Below the pieces are notes generated by a model. The model searched no databases and was not told where the DNA came from. It was given only the letters and a program-made list of their open reading frames with translations. Shown here one piece after another: positions 34,687 through 44,435 of a stretch of DNA of 64,000 bases. Within the stretch, counting starts at the first letter, position 1; each line of letters begins with the position of its first letter. The stretch comes from Arcticibacter sp045629565 (lineage in GTDB: Bacteria; Bacteroidota; Bacteroidia; Sphingobacteriales; Sphingobacteriaceae). Both the position numbers and the translations under genes were made by a program. The stretch lies in contig NZ_JAZQRL010000028.1 in NCBI RefSeq assembly GCF_045629565.1, forward strand, positions 134,228 through 198,227, given 5' to 3'.

Positions 34687-37600
34687 ATGAGTTTATCAAC
34701 GACCAGTATTAAAAGACCAGTATTTACCATTGTAATCAATCTGGTATTGATCCTGTTCGGGATCATCGGATACACCTTTTTAGGAATCCGGGAGTTCCCG
34801 TCAATTGACCCCGCAATTATATCCGTAAGAACGAGCTATTCCGGTGCCAACCCCGATATTATAGAATCGCAAATTACCGAACCTATCGAAAAGGCAATCA
34901 ACTCGATCGATGGTATCCGTACAATTACCTCTTCCAGTAATCAAGGGTCAAGTAACATATCAATCGAATTCAATCTTGATAAGAATCTTGAAGAAGCGGC
35001 TAACGACGTAAGAGATAAGGTATCCCAGGCATCCAGAAGCTTGCCTCAGGATATTGATGCCCCTCCTGTTGTATCGAAAGCAGATGCCGATTCTGAACCT
35101 ATCATCACCATGACGGCGCAAAGCAGCAAGCGCGATCAGCTTGCGTTAAGTGACTATGCAGAAAATGTAATTTCTCAACGCATACAGACCATTCCTGGGG
35201 TAAGTAGTGTTCAGATCTGGGGACAAAAGCGCTATGCCATGCGACTGTGGATAGACCCCATGAAACTTGCTTCATTCGGACTTACCGTGGCTGACGTAAG
35301 AACCGCGTTAACCCGGGAAAACGTAGAACTGCCTTCAGGTAAGCTCACCGGAGATAATACCGAAATCGGTGTTAAAACCCTGGGAAACCTGTCCAATCCC
35401 GAGCAATTCAATAACCTGATCATAAAGACAAACGGCGATAAAATCATCCGCCTGAGCGATATTGGAAGTGCTGTTCTGGGCCCTGAAAATCCCGAAACGG
35501 AGATGACTCAATCCGGAGAACCCATGGTCGGCCTGGCAGTCATCCCTCAACCGGGAACCAACTATCTGGAAATTGCCAATGCTTTTTATGAAAGATTTGA
35601 ACAGCTTAAAAATGAACTTCCTGAAGATATCAAGCTCGACATAGCCGTAGACAATACACTCTTTATTAAGAAATCAGTAATCGAGGTAGCCGAAACCATT
35701 CTCATCGCCCTGGTCTTGGTAATCCTGATCATCTATCTGTTCTTCAGAGACTGGAGCATTGCCATCCGGCCACTCATAGATATTCCCGTATCCCTTATCG
35801 CTACCTTCTTCATCATGTACCTGATGGGGTTCTCCGTTAACGTCCTTACTCTTTTAGCGATTGTTTTAGCCACAGGACTGGTAGTGGATGACGGGATTGT
35901 AGTAACAGAGAACATCTTTAAAAAGGTGGAAGAAGGGATGTCCCCTATAGAGGCGGCGATCAAGGGCTCTAACGAAATTTTCATGGCGGTGGTTTCCATC
36001 TCCATCACCCTGGCAGCAGTATTCCTACCCGTTATTTTCATGGAAGGTTTCGTCGGACGACTGTTTCGCGAGTTCGGTGTGGTCATCGGCGCAGCAGTAC
36101 TGATATCGGCCTTTGTATCCCTTACGCTTACACCGATGCTAAATGCTTACCTCATGAAAGGAGGCAAGCAGAAAAAATCGCGGTTCTATAATCTGACTGA
36201 ACCCTACTTTGTGAAGATGAACACCGGATACGCAAACGCCTTGTCTTCCTTCATGAAAAGGAAGTGGCTGAGCTTTCCCATACTTCTTGTGTGCGTAGGG
36301 CTGATTGCATTATTCTATGCCATCATTCAAAAAGAGACAGCACCCTATGACGATAGGAGCTATTTAAGAACCGTAGTAAGTGCTCCCGAGGGCGCGTCCT
36401 TTGATTATATGGACCGCTACATGAAAGAACTTACCCAGCTGGTCAATGATTCCATACCAGAGAAGAAAGTGAACCTGGTGATGACCTCTCCCGGCTTCGG
36501 TTCTTCATCAATCAATAGCGGAAGAATGATCATCAACCTGGTGCAGCCCGATGAAAGAGAGCGGAGCCAGCAAGAAATAGCGCAAAAGCTTACCCAACTT
36601 ACGAAGAACTTCAGCGAAGGTAAGACCATGATTACCGAGCAGCCAACCATCTCCGTAAATAAACGAGGGGGGCTTCCCATTCAATATATCATCCAGGCCC
36701 CTAACTTTGCACAACTGGAAGAAAAAGTTCCGCAGTTTCTCGATATGGCATCCCAGGACCCTACATTTACCACAACAGACGTCAATCTCAAATTTAACAA
36801 GCCCGAAATCAGCATCACTATAGACAGGGAGAAAGCACAGAGCTTAGGTGTATCAGTCCTCGACGTTGCACAAACCTTGCAGTTATCCCTCAGCGGACAA
36901 CGATTTGCATACTTCCTGATGAACGGCAGACAATATCAGGTCATCGGACAGTTCGAGAAAGCAGATCGTGAAGCACCGATAGATCTGACATCCATCTATG
37001 TAAAGAGCAATACCGGACAACTTATCCAGATGGATAACCTGGTAACGTTAAAAGAACTTAGCAGTCCCCCTCAGCTATATCACCATAACCGGTATTTATC
37101 TGCGACAATCTCGGCGGGCTTAGCTCCCGGGAAGAGCATTGGAGACGGGATTGAAGCCATGGACAGAATCAAGGAAAAAATCCTGGATGATAGCTTCTCT
37201 ACAGACCTCGGAGGCGAATCACGCGACTTTGTAGAAAGCGGATCCAATACCGTATTTGCCTTCGGACTGGCACTGCTGCTGATCTATCTCATCCTCGCTG
37301 CGCAGTTCGAAAGCTTTGTTGACCCACTTATCATTATATTAACTGTTCCGATGGCTGTTGCCGGAGCCCTTCTCTCCCTATGGTTATGCGGGCAAACCTG
37401 GAATATCTTCAGTCAGATCGGCACCATCATGTTGATTGGGCTCGTCACCAAGAACGGAATCCTGATTGTCGAGTTCGCCAACCATCTCCGACAGGAGGGT
37501 AGGACGAAAATAGAAGCTATTCTGGAAGCATCAGAAGCAAGGCTCAGACCTATTCTGATGACGAGTCTCGCTATCGCACTTGGAGCTTTACCGATTGCTA

Positions 37601-37803
37601 TGGCAATGGGTGCAGCGGCAAAGAGCCGTATGGGAATGGGAATAGTAATCGTCGGGGGTACCATATTTTCATTGGCCCTGACACTATTCGTCATTCCGGC
37701 AATCTACGCCATGTGGTCCCGAGACAGAAGATCCAATAAACAACTGGAAGAGATCGATGCACTGGAAAAGAAAGAAGCAGTCGAGCTTAATTACGAGCAC
37801 TAA
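34687..37803 (+). CDS. RND family multidrug efflux permease (HAE1/AcrB-like)
   Basis: Proton-driven pump of 1038 residues, with the usual 12 helices and two large periplasmic loops. The paired aspartates of the proton relay on helix 4 are present (GLVVDDGIVVTENI). The RND signature TKNGILIVEFANHLRQ lies in helix 10. Substrates cannot be read from sequence, but the HAE1 type exports drugs, dyes or lipophilic compounds rather than metals. The stop overlaps the TolC start (TAATG), so the two are translationally coupled. Confidence 0.95.
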   Translation: MSLSTTSIKRPVFTIVINLVLILFGIIGYTFLGIREFPSIDPAIISVRTSYSGANPDIIESQITEPIEKAINSIDGIRTITSSSNQGSSNISIEFNLDKNLEEAANDVRDKVSQASRSLPQDIDAPPVVSKADADSEPIITMTAQSSKRDQLALSDYAENVISQRIQTIPGVSSVQIWGQKRYAMRLWIDPMKLASFGLTVADVRTALTRENVELPSGKLTGDNTEIGVKTLGNLSNPEQFNNLIIKTNGDKIIRLSDIGSAVLGPENPETEMTQSGEPMVGLAVIPQPGTNYLEIANAFYERFEQLKNELPEDIKLDIAVDNTLFIKKSVIEVAETILIALVLVILIIYLFFRDWSIAIRPLIDIPVSLIATFFIMYLMGFSVNVLTLLAIVLATGLVVDDGIVVTENIFKKVEEGMSPIEAAIKGSNEIFMAVVSISITLAAVFLPVIFMEGFVGRLFREFGVVIGAAVLISAFVSLTLTPMLNAYLMKGGKQKKSRFYNLTEPYFVKMNTGYANALSSFMKRKWLSFPILLVCVGLIALFYAIIQKETAPYDDRSYLRTVVSAPEGASFDYMDRYMKELTQLVNDSIPEKKVNLVMTSPGFGSSSINSGRMIINLVQPDERERSQQEIAQKLTQLTKNFSEGKTMITEQPTISVNKRGGLPIQYIIQAPNFAQLEEKVPQFLDMASQDPTFTTTDVNLKFNKPEISITIDREKAQSLGVSVLDVAQTLQLSLSGQRFAYFLMNGRQYQVIGQFEKADREAPIDLTSIYVKSNTGQLIQMDNLVTLKELSSPPQLYHHNRYLSATISAGLAPGKSIGDGIEAMDRIKEKILDDSFSTDLGGESRDFVESGSNTVFAFGLALLLIYLILAAQFESFVDPLIIILTVPMAVAGALLSLWLCGQTWNIFSQIGTIMLIGLVTKNGILIVEFANHLRQEGRTKIEAILEASEARLRPILMTSLAIALGALPIAMAMGAAAKSRMGMGIVIVGGTIFSLALTLFVIPAIYAMWSRDRRSNKQLEEIDALEKKEAVELNYEH

Positions 37804-39107
37804 TGAAATCTAAACTTATTTACATTCTTAGCCTGATCTTTAGTATCGGAAACATTCAGGCTCAGGAGGTTTTAACCCTCGAAAGCGCAATCCGAACCTC
37901 ACTGGAAAATAATTACAATATCAGGATCACCAGAAACCAGTCAGAAATTGATCGCAACAACGTGAGCCTCGCTAACGCCGGGATACTACCGGTCGTTGGT
38001 GCAGATTTGGTCAATAACAGATCTATACAAGAAACCCGTCAAACACAGGCAGACGGTTCGGTACGAGAAGTAAAAGACGCCCGGAACTCCAACCTCAATT
38101 ACGGTATAGGCCTGGACTGGACAATCTTCGACGGGTTTGCCATGTTTGCCAACTACGACAGGTTGAAAGAACTTCAAAAACTTGGAGAGACGAATATGAA
38201 GGCGACTATCCTGAACACCGTATCGGACGTGGTCAATAACTACTATTACCTTATCCGCCTTCAGAAAGAAACAGACGCGACGGATACGGCGGTAGCCATA
38301 TCCAGGCTCCGCTTGAACACCGCTGAAAACCGATACAAGATTGGAAAAGCGGCTAAGCTTGAGGTACTTAATGCTACAGTAGACCTAAACACCGACACCA
38401 CTAACCTTCTGAGACTAAGGGACATGGTAAGAGCACGCAAAATAATTCTGAATGAACTTCTTGCCCGAGATGTCAACACGGAGTTCGCTATTCGTGATTC
38501 AATCGTAACTGATCCATCGCTTAAGTTCGATCAGCTGCTCAACTTAAGCTCGCAACAGAATCCAGTCATTCAAACCGCTTTTATCAACGAAAGGATCGCC
38601 CGACTGAATCTCAAGCAGGTCAAAGCAACCCGCTACCCAACGTTAGGCGTAAACACAGGCTATAATTTCACACGATCACATTCAGAGCTCGGTTTTGCGC
38701 GCGACGCAAAGGGACAAGGCTTCACGTATGGACTAACTGCCTCTGTCAACATCTTCAACGGCTTTCTCCAGAAAAGAAACGAAAAAAACGCCCAGATAGA
38801 GATTGAAAACGCTCAGCTGGACTATGCCAGACTAAAGCAAAACATAACCGCGCAGCTATCCTCCGCATATCAAACCTACCTAACCAATTTACAGCTCGTC
38901 GACTTAGAAAAGAGCAATCAAAACGTGGCGAAGCAAAACATGGATATCACGCTGGCAAAGTTTCGCTTAGGAAGCGTTACCCCAGTGGAATTCAGAGAGG
39001 CCCAAAGAAACTACCTGGAAGCATCTGTGCGGTTCACAGACTCTGAGTATCAGGCTAAACAGGCCGAGATAGCACTAAAAGAGCTAGCCGGAAATTTAAC
39101 ATTTTAA
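37803..39107 (+). CDS. TolC family outer-membrane efflux protein
   Basis: Outer-membrane channel of the tripartite pump, 434 residues. The signal peptide ends at IQAQ. Two repeated TolC units of helices and strands are visible, the first around ESAIRTSLENNYNIRITRNQ and the second from about residue 230. The C-terminal half carries the usual coiled-coil helix (KLRQN- and QLVDLEKSNQNVAKQN-like heptads). Completes the operon with the adaptor and pump. Confidence 0.93.
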   Translation: MKSKLIYILSLIFSIGNIQAQEVLTLESAIRTSLENNYNIRITRNQSEIDRNNVSLANAGILPVVGADLVNNRSIQETRQTQADGSVREVKDARNSNLNYGIGLDWTIFDGFAMFANYDRLKELQKLGETNMKATILNTVSDVVNNYYYLIRLQKETDATDTAVAISRLRLNTAENRYKIGKAAKLEVLNATVDLNTDTTNLLRLRDMVRARKIILNELLARDVNTEFAIRDSIVTDPSLKFDQLLNLSSQQNPVIQTAFINERIARLNLKQVKATRYPTLGVNTGYNFTRSHSELGFARDAKGQGFTYGLTASVNIFNGFLQKRNEKNAQIEIENAQLDYARLKQNITAQLSSAYQTYLTNLQLVDLEKSNQNVAKQNMDITLAKFRLGSVTPVEFREAQRNYLEASVRFTDSEYQAKQAEIALKELAGNLTF

Positions 39108-39173
39108 TAAAATAATTGAAACTTTTTCCTCCAAATTTCGTAAATCTCTCATATCTCTCACAGCAATACGGTT

Positions 39174-39563
39174 ATGGACAACTTCAAGTATAAATCGGTA
39201 TTATTAATCGATGACAGCTATGTCGACAATTTGATTAACTCGAAGATTATAGAAAGCCTCCACTTTGCTGATGAAGTTAAGATCATTAACAGTCCGTTCG
39301 AAGCAATAAACTATCTTAAAGACGCAGCCCAAACCGGCGAGCTCCCCGACATCATTTTCCTGGATATCCGCATGCCGGCCATGAATGGCTTTGAATTCAT
39401 GAACAAGCTGGAGCCAATCAAGCACCTGCTGCCTTCCAACTTAAAGATATATATGTTATCTTCGTCTCTTGACCCAAGCGACCTAAGAAAAGTAAAAGAA
39501 AACAATCTTGTCACTAATTTCATAGGTAAACCACTTACAGCTCGGGCATTGGAAGAGATATAA
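39174..39563 (+). CDS. Single-domain response regulator
   Basis: A 129-residue receiver with no output domain. The acidic pair is D13-D14 (LLIDDS), the phospho-acceptor D64 (FLDIRMP), the switch Ser is S96-S97 and the conserved lysine K119 (IGKPL). It ends right after the last helix. This type is common in Bacteroidota, where it is often fed by hybrid kinases, but none is near. Only 3 bases separate it from the BadF-type kinase gene, so the two are probably one transcript. Confidence 0.88.
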   Translation: MDNFKYKSVLLIDDSYVDNLINSKIIESLHFADEVKIINSPFEAINYLKDAAQTGELPDIIFLDIRMPAMNGFEFMNKLEPIKHLLPSNLKIYMLSSSLDPSDLRKVKENNLVTNFIGKPLTARALEEI

Positions 39564-39566
39564 GAT

Positions 39567-40421
39567 ATGATTTTAGTTGCTGATAGCGGATCTTCAAAAA
39601 CAGATTGGATACTTTCAATGGATGCTCAAAACACCATTGAATTCAGTACAAAAGGCATAAACCCATACTTCAATAACGACAAAGAAATCAGCAGGCTCGT
39701 AGCCTATGAGCCTGAAGTGAAAAAGTATGCCGATCAAATTACAGAGGTGTACTTTTTCGGCGAAGGCTGCTCAAACCCGGACAAGCGTGAAATGGTATCT
39801 AATGGCCTTTCCAACGTATTTAAGAATGCTTTTATTAACGTAGAAAATGATGCGATCGGCTCTGCCTATGCAACTTGTGGCAGCACCAAAGGCTTTACTT
39901 GCGTCTTAGGTTCAGGTTCCAATATCGCTTTCTTTGATGGCGAACAGGTCCACTACGGTGTTCATAGTCTTGGCTTTGTTCTTGGAAATGAAGGTTCAGG
40001 AGCATATTTTGGCAAAGAGTTGATTACATCCTTTCTGTATGAAACAATGCCCAGAGGCCTGCGCAAAGCGTTCAAAGACGAGTTTAAGGTCGACAAAGAA
40101 GTCGTGATAAAGAACGTCTACCAGCGCCCCTTGCCAAACATCTATCTTTCTTCTTTTGTGCCTTTTATGGACAAGTACCGCTCAGACGAGTTCATAGAAG
40201 AGCTTCTTTTGAAGGGACTGGAGCAATTCGTTGTTACTCACATTGTTCCCTATCCTGATTACCGCAAATACCCCTGCCATTTTGTTGGCTCCGTAGCCTG
40301 GCATTTTCGGGACGTATTGCAGGTTGTTTGTGATAAGCACCACGTGAAAGTCGGTAAGATACTCCAGAGACCTATAGGTGAGCTTTTGAAATATATTCAA
40401 CAAGAGGGAGTGAAAGCTTAA
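39567..40421 (+). CDS. BadF/BadG/BcrA-family ATPase, probable N-acetylglucosamine kinase
   Basis: A 284-residue ASKHA-fold protein. The phosphate-1 motif is DSGSSKTDW near the N terminus, and VLGSGSNIAFFDG and LGNEGSGAYFGKELI match the phosphate-2 and adenosine regions of the family. Bacterial single-domain members mostly phosphorylate N-acetylglucosamine or a related amino sugar, probably from recycled peptidoglycan. The BadF-type benzoyl-CoA reductase activator role is unlikely because the family's cysteine motif is absent. It converges with the reverse-strand barrel gene 16 bases away. Confidence 0.82.
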   Translation: MILVADSGSSKTDWILSMDAQNTIEFSTKGINPYFNNDKEISRLVAYEPEVKKYADQITEVYFFGEGCSNPDKREMVSNGLSNVFKNAFINVENDAIGSAYATCGSTKGFTCVLGSGSNIAFFDGEQVHYGVHSLGFVLGNEGSGAYFGKELITSFLYETMPRGLRKAFKDEFKVDKEVVIKNVYQRPLPNIYLSSFVPFMDKYRSDEFIEELLLKGLEQFVVTHIVPYPDYRKYPCHFVGSVAWHFRDVLQVVCDKHHVKVGKILQRPIGELLKYIQQEGVKA

Positions 40422-40437
40422 ACTACGCCCGGCATTT

Positions 40438-41997
40438 TTAAAAATCCTGATATTTATTTCGGAAGGATGCCTTTAATCCAAACGTGACAAACTGCTGTTT
40501 ATCATTAATCTGATCATTGCTTTCTTTTCTATAGGTATAACCTAGCTCTAATCTTAAGTTATTTTTAGGATTAAGTAAATACGCCAGATTCGTATTCGCA
40601 TAGAACAACTTGGTCTTCAAGCCATGACCAATTTCTACACCGTAATCATCAATACGTGTTGTATAGTCCAGGTATATATTCTTACCGTAGTTCAAATCAT
40701 TTATATCAAGGCCATAAGTAGATACATTGGTTTGTACCTTAGCTTGCCAGCGATTATATCTATAATTGAAAATAGCAAGATACTCCCTGAAATTTGCGCC
40801 AAAAGGATGCGCTAAAGGCTCATTGAAATGTCCATAGTTCTTTATACGCTGACTGGCAGAATAGGTATAAGGTCGAGCCGCATTATACTCAACAGTCGCA
40901 TTCAAGTTTGAAACCTTAAACAGATCAAACGCCCGTAGCCCTATTTGCGCGCCATGCTTGTTTGCCCAGTAGCCGTCTCCAGCGAATACCTCTTTTAAGG
41001 TAAACTCGTTTATGGCAATCTGCCCGTAAGCAACGTAGTTCTTACTTAGCTTATAGCTACCATTTAGCCCAAGCAAAAGCTTGTCAGGAGAGCCATTATT
41101 ATACTGAGTGGGCAACAGGAAAAGCAAAGGAACGGCGTAGCTTAGTTCAGCACCACGAGGTGCCCACATGACATTCTCGAACAGTCCCAAACTTAACTTA
41201 TCATTCACATTCCAGTCTAAGTAGTGAAACACTCCGTACTTCCTGTCATAAGGAGTCTCATCATCGAAAGGGATATCATACATATCCTGGAACTGTGCCC
41301 ACATAGCGGTGTATTGAACACGGCCGAGAGTACCTGTAACTTTAAGATACGGATAGTTAAAGGCATAATCAGATAGAAGCAAAGAACGGTAGCCATTACC
41401 TATAAAGTTCTTTCCGTAACCCAGTTGAACATTGATATATTTCGAAGGCGTGTAAGAAAGATTAGCAGTTGAATTCGAGTAATCAAACCCGTCATCCCCA
41501 TATAGTTTCGCATGCCCTTGTCCAGGAACAACTTTGGTTCTTCTCACATACGCATCATAATACTGAGAATATACCCCCTGGTTTTCACTAACTGTCGCAT
41601 TAAACGAAAACTTCGATCCCACACGACCGCTGACCCCAAGCTCACGAGTATTGTTCCAGATAGTGCATCCACCTTGCTTTCCAACCCACATATCCGGTAA
41701 GAAGTCAAAATTGACCTCAAACTCATCGGTTTTTACTTCAACAAGGTGTTCCGTGAAGATCTTTCGAAAGATCCAACTCTTACTATGCCAGGCACTAACT
41801 GGAAATTTCCTGATTGTAAGAGAATCCACCCGAGTGCCTCGCATGACGATCGGCTGCATTGCTGTATGGACGGACTTATCATTCAACCGGTAAAGACTGG
41901 TGTCAGGATTGGTGTTTGATAACGGAAGAAGTGTAGACTGTGCCAATCCGACCTTTACAGATAGACAAAGTACTAAAATGGAGATAAATCTGAACAT
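40438..41997 (-). CDS. Outer-membrane beta-barrel protein, Wzi/RemB-like capsule assembly family
   Basis: A 519-residue protein from the ATG at 41997, which opens a signal peptide (MFRFISILVLCLSVKVGLAQ). An upstream ATG at 42063 lies inside the preceding gene and is not preferred. The rest shows alternating beta-strands. VQLGYGKNFIGNGYRSLLLS is close to the conserved Wzi-family loop. Wzi binds capsule at the cell surface; the Bacteroidota homologue RemB is linked to gliding adhesion. The location, directly after the WecA-like gene, supports a surface-polysaccharide role. Confidence 0.75.
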   Translation of the reverse strand: MFRFISILVLCLSVKVGLAQSTLLPLSNTNPDTSLYRLNDKSVHTAMQPIVMRGTRVDSLTIRKFPVSAWHSKSWIFRKIFTEHLVEVKTDEFEVNFDFLPDMWVGKQGGCTIWNNTRELGVSGRVGSKFSFNATVSENQGVYSQYYDAYVRRTKVVPGQGHAKLYGDDGFDYSNSTANLSYTPSKYINVQLGYGKNFIGNGYRSLLLSDYAFNYPYLKVTGTLGRVQYTAMWAQFQDMYDIPFDDETPYDRKYGVFHYLDWNVNDKLSLGLFENVMWAPRGAELSYAVPLLFLLPTQYNNGSPDKLLLGLNGSYKLSKNYVAYGQIAINEFTLKEVFAGDGYWANKHGAQIGLRAFDLFKVSNLNATVEYNAARPYTYSASQRIKNYGHFNEPLAHPFGANFREYLAIFNYRYNRWQAKVQTNVSTYGLDINDLNYGKNIYLDYTTRIDDYGVEIGHGLKTKLFYANTNLAYLLNPKNNLRLELGYTYRKESNDQINDKQQFVTFGLKASFRNKYQDF

Positions 41998-42007
41998 CAA
42001 TGTACGC

Positions 42008-43186
42008 TTAGTTTTTCGACACTTTTTCAAGTATCTTTTCAGCAAATGTCTTGCTGTCTTCAATATTAGCTATCAATGGCGATTGGATAGATTCATCAAA
42101 CTGGGGAGACTCATCCAGAAGCTCCTCTTTCAAACCTATTTTTCTACTAAAAAGGTAAATTGAAAGTGCTGTATTAAGCAGGATAATCATGAATATCAAA
42201 ATTCCTACCAATTGGTTACTCCCAACACTCTGAAAAACCAACGCTGTAGCAATGAATAGTACAGCCACCAGAGAAAGAACTGCCGTCGCTTGCATATGGG
42301 TTAGACCCAACGCCAACATTCTATGATGCAAATGATTTCTGTCGGCTTTGAAAGGGGATTGATTATTCACGATGCGGATAGCAAAAACTCTAAGCGTATC
42401 AAAGAGCGGCAAGATGACGATAGCCATAGCTAGGGCAGGTCCGGATGTTATTGACGTAAAACCAAGATTTATTATGCCGTCAGAAGACGTATTTATGAAC
42501 TGGATACTCAAGACAGCACCTAAAAAACCTACCATAAGAGAGCCGCAATCACCCATAAAAATCCGCGCTGGGGAAATATTATGGATAAGAAATCCAGTTA
42601 ACGATCCGGCCAATGCAAGACAGACGTATGTCCACCCAAGCTCTCCAGCTACATAAAAAAGATATGCGTAAACCAGTGAAAAAACCAGCCCTAACGTTCC
42701 AGATAAACCATCAATTCCATCTATTAAATTGTATGCGTTTACTACCCCAACGATGGTTAAAACACTTAGCGATATACTGAATGGATAACTTAATTCATAA
42801 ACTCCCATGAAGCCACTTAAATCCATGATTCTGACATCAGCCATGATCGTAATTATGAAAGCTGCAGTGAATTGCGCAATAAATTTCTTCATCGGATCGA
42901 CTCCTATGATATCATCTTTCAGACCTATCATAAAAATGACGATTCCTCCACTCAATAGATAATTTGCTACTTTGAGAGTTGATAGGTCGATGAAAATTGC
43001 CAGGGAAAAAAGGAAACCCGAAAATATGGCAAGTCCTCCAAGATTTGGAACTATTCTCTTATGAATTTTTCGGTCTTCGGATGGAGCATCAAATAAGCGT
43101 TTGCGAATGGCAATTGTTATTAAAGGTCCGATGGATAACACAACAGTTAAAAGGCTTGTGATATATATCAATAAATTTGTCTTCAT
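42008..43186 (-). CDS. WecA/MraY-like undecaprenyl-phosphate sugar-1-phosphate transferase
   Basis: Initiates polysaccharide synthesis by transferring a sugar-1-phosphate, usually HexNAc, to undecaprenyl phosphate at the inner membrane. From the ATG at 43186 it has 392 residues and about 11 helices. Diagnostic motifs are K90-D91-D92 (GLKDDIIGVDP), NAYNLIDGIDG (150-160), MGDCGSLMVGFLG and RNHLHHR. A TTG start at 43222 is possible but less likely. It is probably the priming enzyme of the cluster. The upstream gap of about 210 bases holds only a weak promoter match. Confidence 0.92.
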   Translation of the reverse strand: MKTNLLIYITSLLTVVLSIGPLITIAIRKRLFDAPSEDRKIHKRIVPNLGGLAIFSGFLFSLAIFIDLSTLKVANYLLSGGIVIFMIGLKDDIIGVDPMKKFIAQFTAAFIITIMADVRIMDLSGFMGVYELSYPFSISLSVLTIVGVVNAYNLIDGIDGLSGTLGLVFSLVYAYLFYVAGELGWTYVCLALAGSLTGFLIHNISPARIFMGDCGSLMVGFLGAVLSIQFINTSSDGIINLGFTSITSGPALAMAIVILPLFDTLRVFAIRIVNNQSPFKADRNHLHHRMLALGLTHMQATAVLSLVAVLFIATALVFQSVGSNQLVGILIFMIILLNTALSIYLFSRKIGLKEELLDESPQFDESIQSPLIANIEDSKTFAEKILEKVSKN

Positions 43187-43368
43187 ATCAGCATAGATGT
43201 CTAGAGAGGAGTCTGCAATCAATATAGAGCTGTGCGTTTGTTTTTATTTATTGGAATACGCGACTTCATAAACAAATGATACATTTAGCTCCCGTAATTT
43301 GTTTTAAACTGAGCGTAAAACTCACTTCAAAATCGTTCATACATATTAAATTCGGATGACAAGGCAGA

Positions 43369-43376
43369 CAAATGTA
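43369..43376 (-). promoter_or_regulatory. Weak -7 match upstream of the WecA-like gene
   Basis: TACATTTG on the minus strand fits TAnnTTTG but lies about 180 bases before the start codon at 43186. The 211-base gap (43187-43397) holds no gene or hairpin that I can see. Confidence 0.22.
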
Positions 43377-43397
43377 CACATAATACTTCGCTTTATC

Positions 43398-44435
43398 TTA
43401 CGCTTGAATAACCTTCGCTTCTGAGGTTTTATGAAGGTCTCCCAAGTTAAATAAGCTAAATATCCATCCTTTGATGCTATACTTAAATAAAATATCCGAA
43501 GAGTAAGGTAAAAATGGTTTGTCAAAAAATGCTTCGTCAATCACAGGATTTTCACGGTCTAAGATCAGAACATTATTTTCATTGTAAAAATCATAATTTC
43601 TAATATCAGCATTTGTTGTGACCAATTTCCTCTGAGAACCAATAGTCTCGAAAGTTCTCATAGTAAGGCCTAATTGCTGAGGATGGTTAATGTCTAAGAT
43701 AACTTTTGATTGATGCATTAAATTCGCATTTTCTGAATGGCTTAATGCACGATATGAGATATCACTATACCTCACTTTCCAAAAGCTAATATCACGCAGC
43801 TTCTTCACAAGAAAAAGAATCCTACTACTCAAATAAAAATAAGATTTTATAACCAACTGTTTCTTTGTTCTTGCGACAAGTTTTTTAACGAATTCGTACC
43901 TGTCACTGTGTGCCGTGCCGATGAATAACAGGTCGTAATTTTGGACGCTACGGGCAAAAGAGTATGGCTTAATAAAGAACAGAGGGCGAAGCTGTAGGCC
44001 ATACATCCTTGCATCTTCAGGATCAAAAGTATATTTAAGATCAAAAAAAGGTAGCAACTCTTTAGTTTTCTTTTTGTTTCTAAATGAGTCCCACATATAT
44101 AAAATGTACAGGGCGTCTTTGTAAATGGTTTTTATCTCATTTAAAATAGAGGCGTCCACAGCCTCTGGATTTACAAAAAGAACATAATCAATATGTACGC
44201 CCAAATGACGCATTTCCATCAGCACTTCGCTATAGTACCGTACAACCTTCCTAGAGATGACTCTCTTGTCGACCCTAATTAGAGCTTTCGTAAAAAAATC
44301 ATTAGCCGGTCTTTCGTCGAACCTGAAGACCCTTGCACCCAAATCCTCTAACTCTGTTGTAATATACTTTTCATATTCAAAGAACGAGGGACAGAACAAA
44401 AGTATGTTTTTTTCAAAAAGTTCGTTCATACTCAT
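43398..44435 (-). CDS. CgeB-like putative glycosyltransferase
   Basis: A 345-residue protein likely to be a GT-B fold sugar transferase. It has an N-terminal NILLFCPSFFEYEKYI start, a DALYILYMWDS segment, and a C-terminal region with RTFETIGSQRKLVTTNADIR, which resembles the acceptor/donor half of CgeB-type enzymes. The donor is not predictable. The start ATG overlaps the stop of the 4-epimerase gene by four bases. It is the last gene of the AT-rich block before the WecA-like gene. Confidence 0.6.
   Translation of the reverse strand: MSMNELFEKNILLFCPSFFEYEKYITTELEDLGARVFRFDERPANDFFTKALIRVDKRVISRKVVRYYSEVLMEMRHLGVHIDYVLFVNPEAVDASILNEIKTIYKDALYILYMWDSFRNKKKTKELLPFFDLKYTFDPEDARMYGLQLRPLFFIKPYSFARSVQNYDLLFIGTAHSDRYEFVKKLVARTKKQLVIKSYFYLSSRILFLVKKLRDISFWKVRYSDISYRALSHSENANLMHQSKVILDINHPQQLGLTMRTFETIGSQRKLVTTNADIRNYDFYNENNVLILDRENPVIDEAFFDKPFLPYSSDILFKYSIKGWIFSLFNLGDLHKTSEAKVIQA

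Noticed and set aside
42000..42063. Longer N terminus for the Wzi-like protein
   Set aside because: It overlaps the WecA-like gene and is highly basic, while the ATG at 41997 opens a normal signal peptide.
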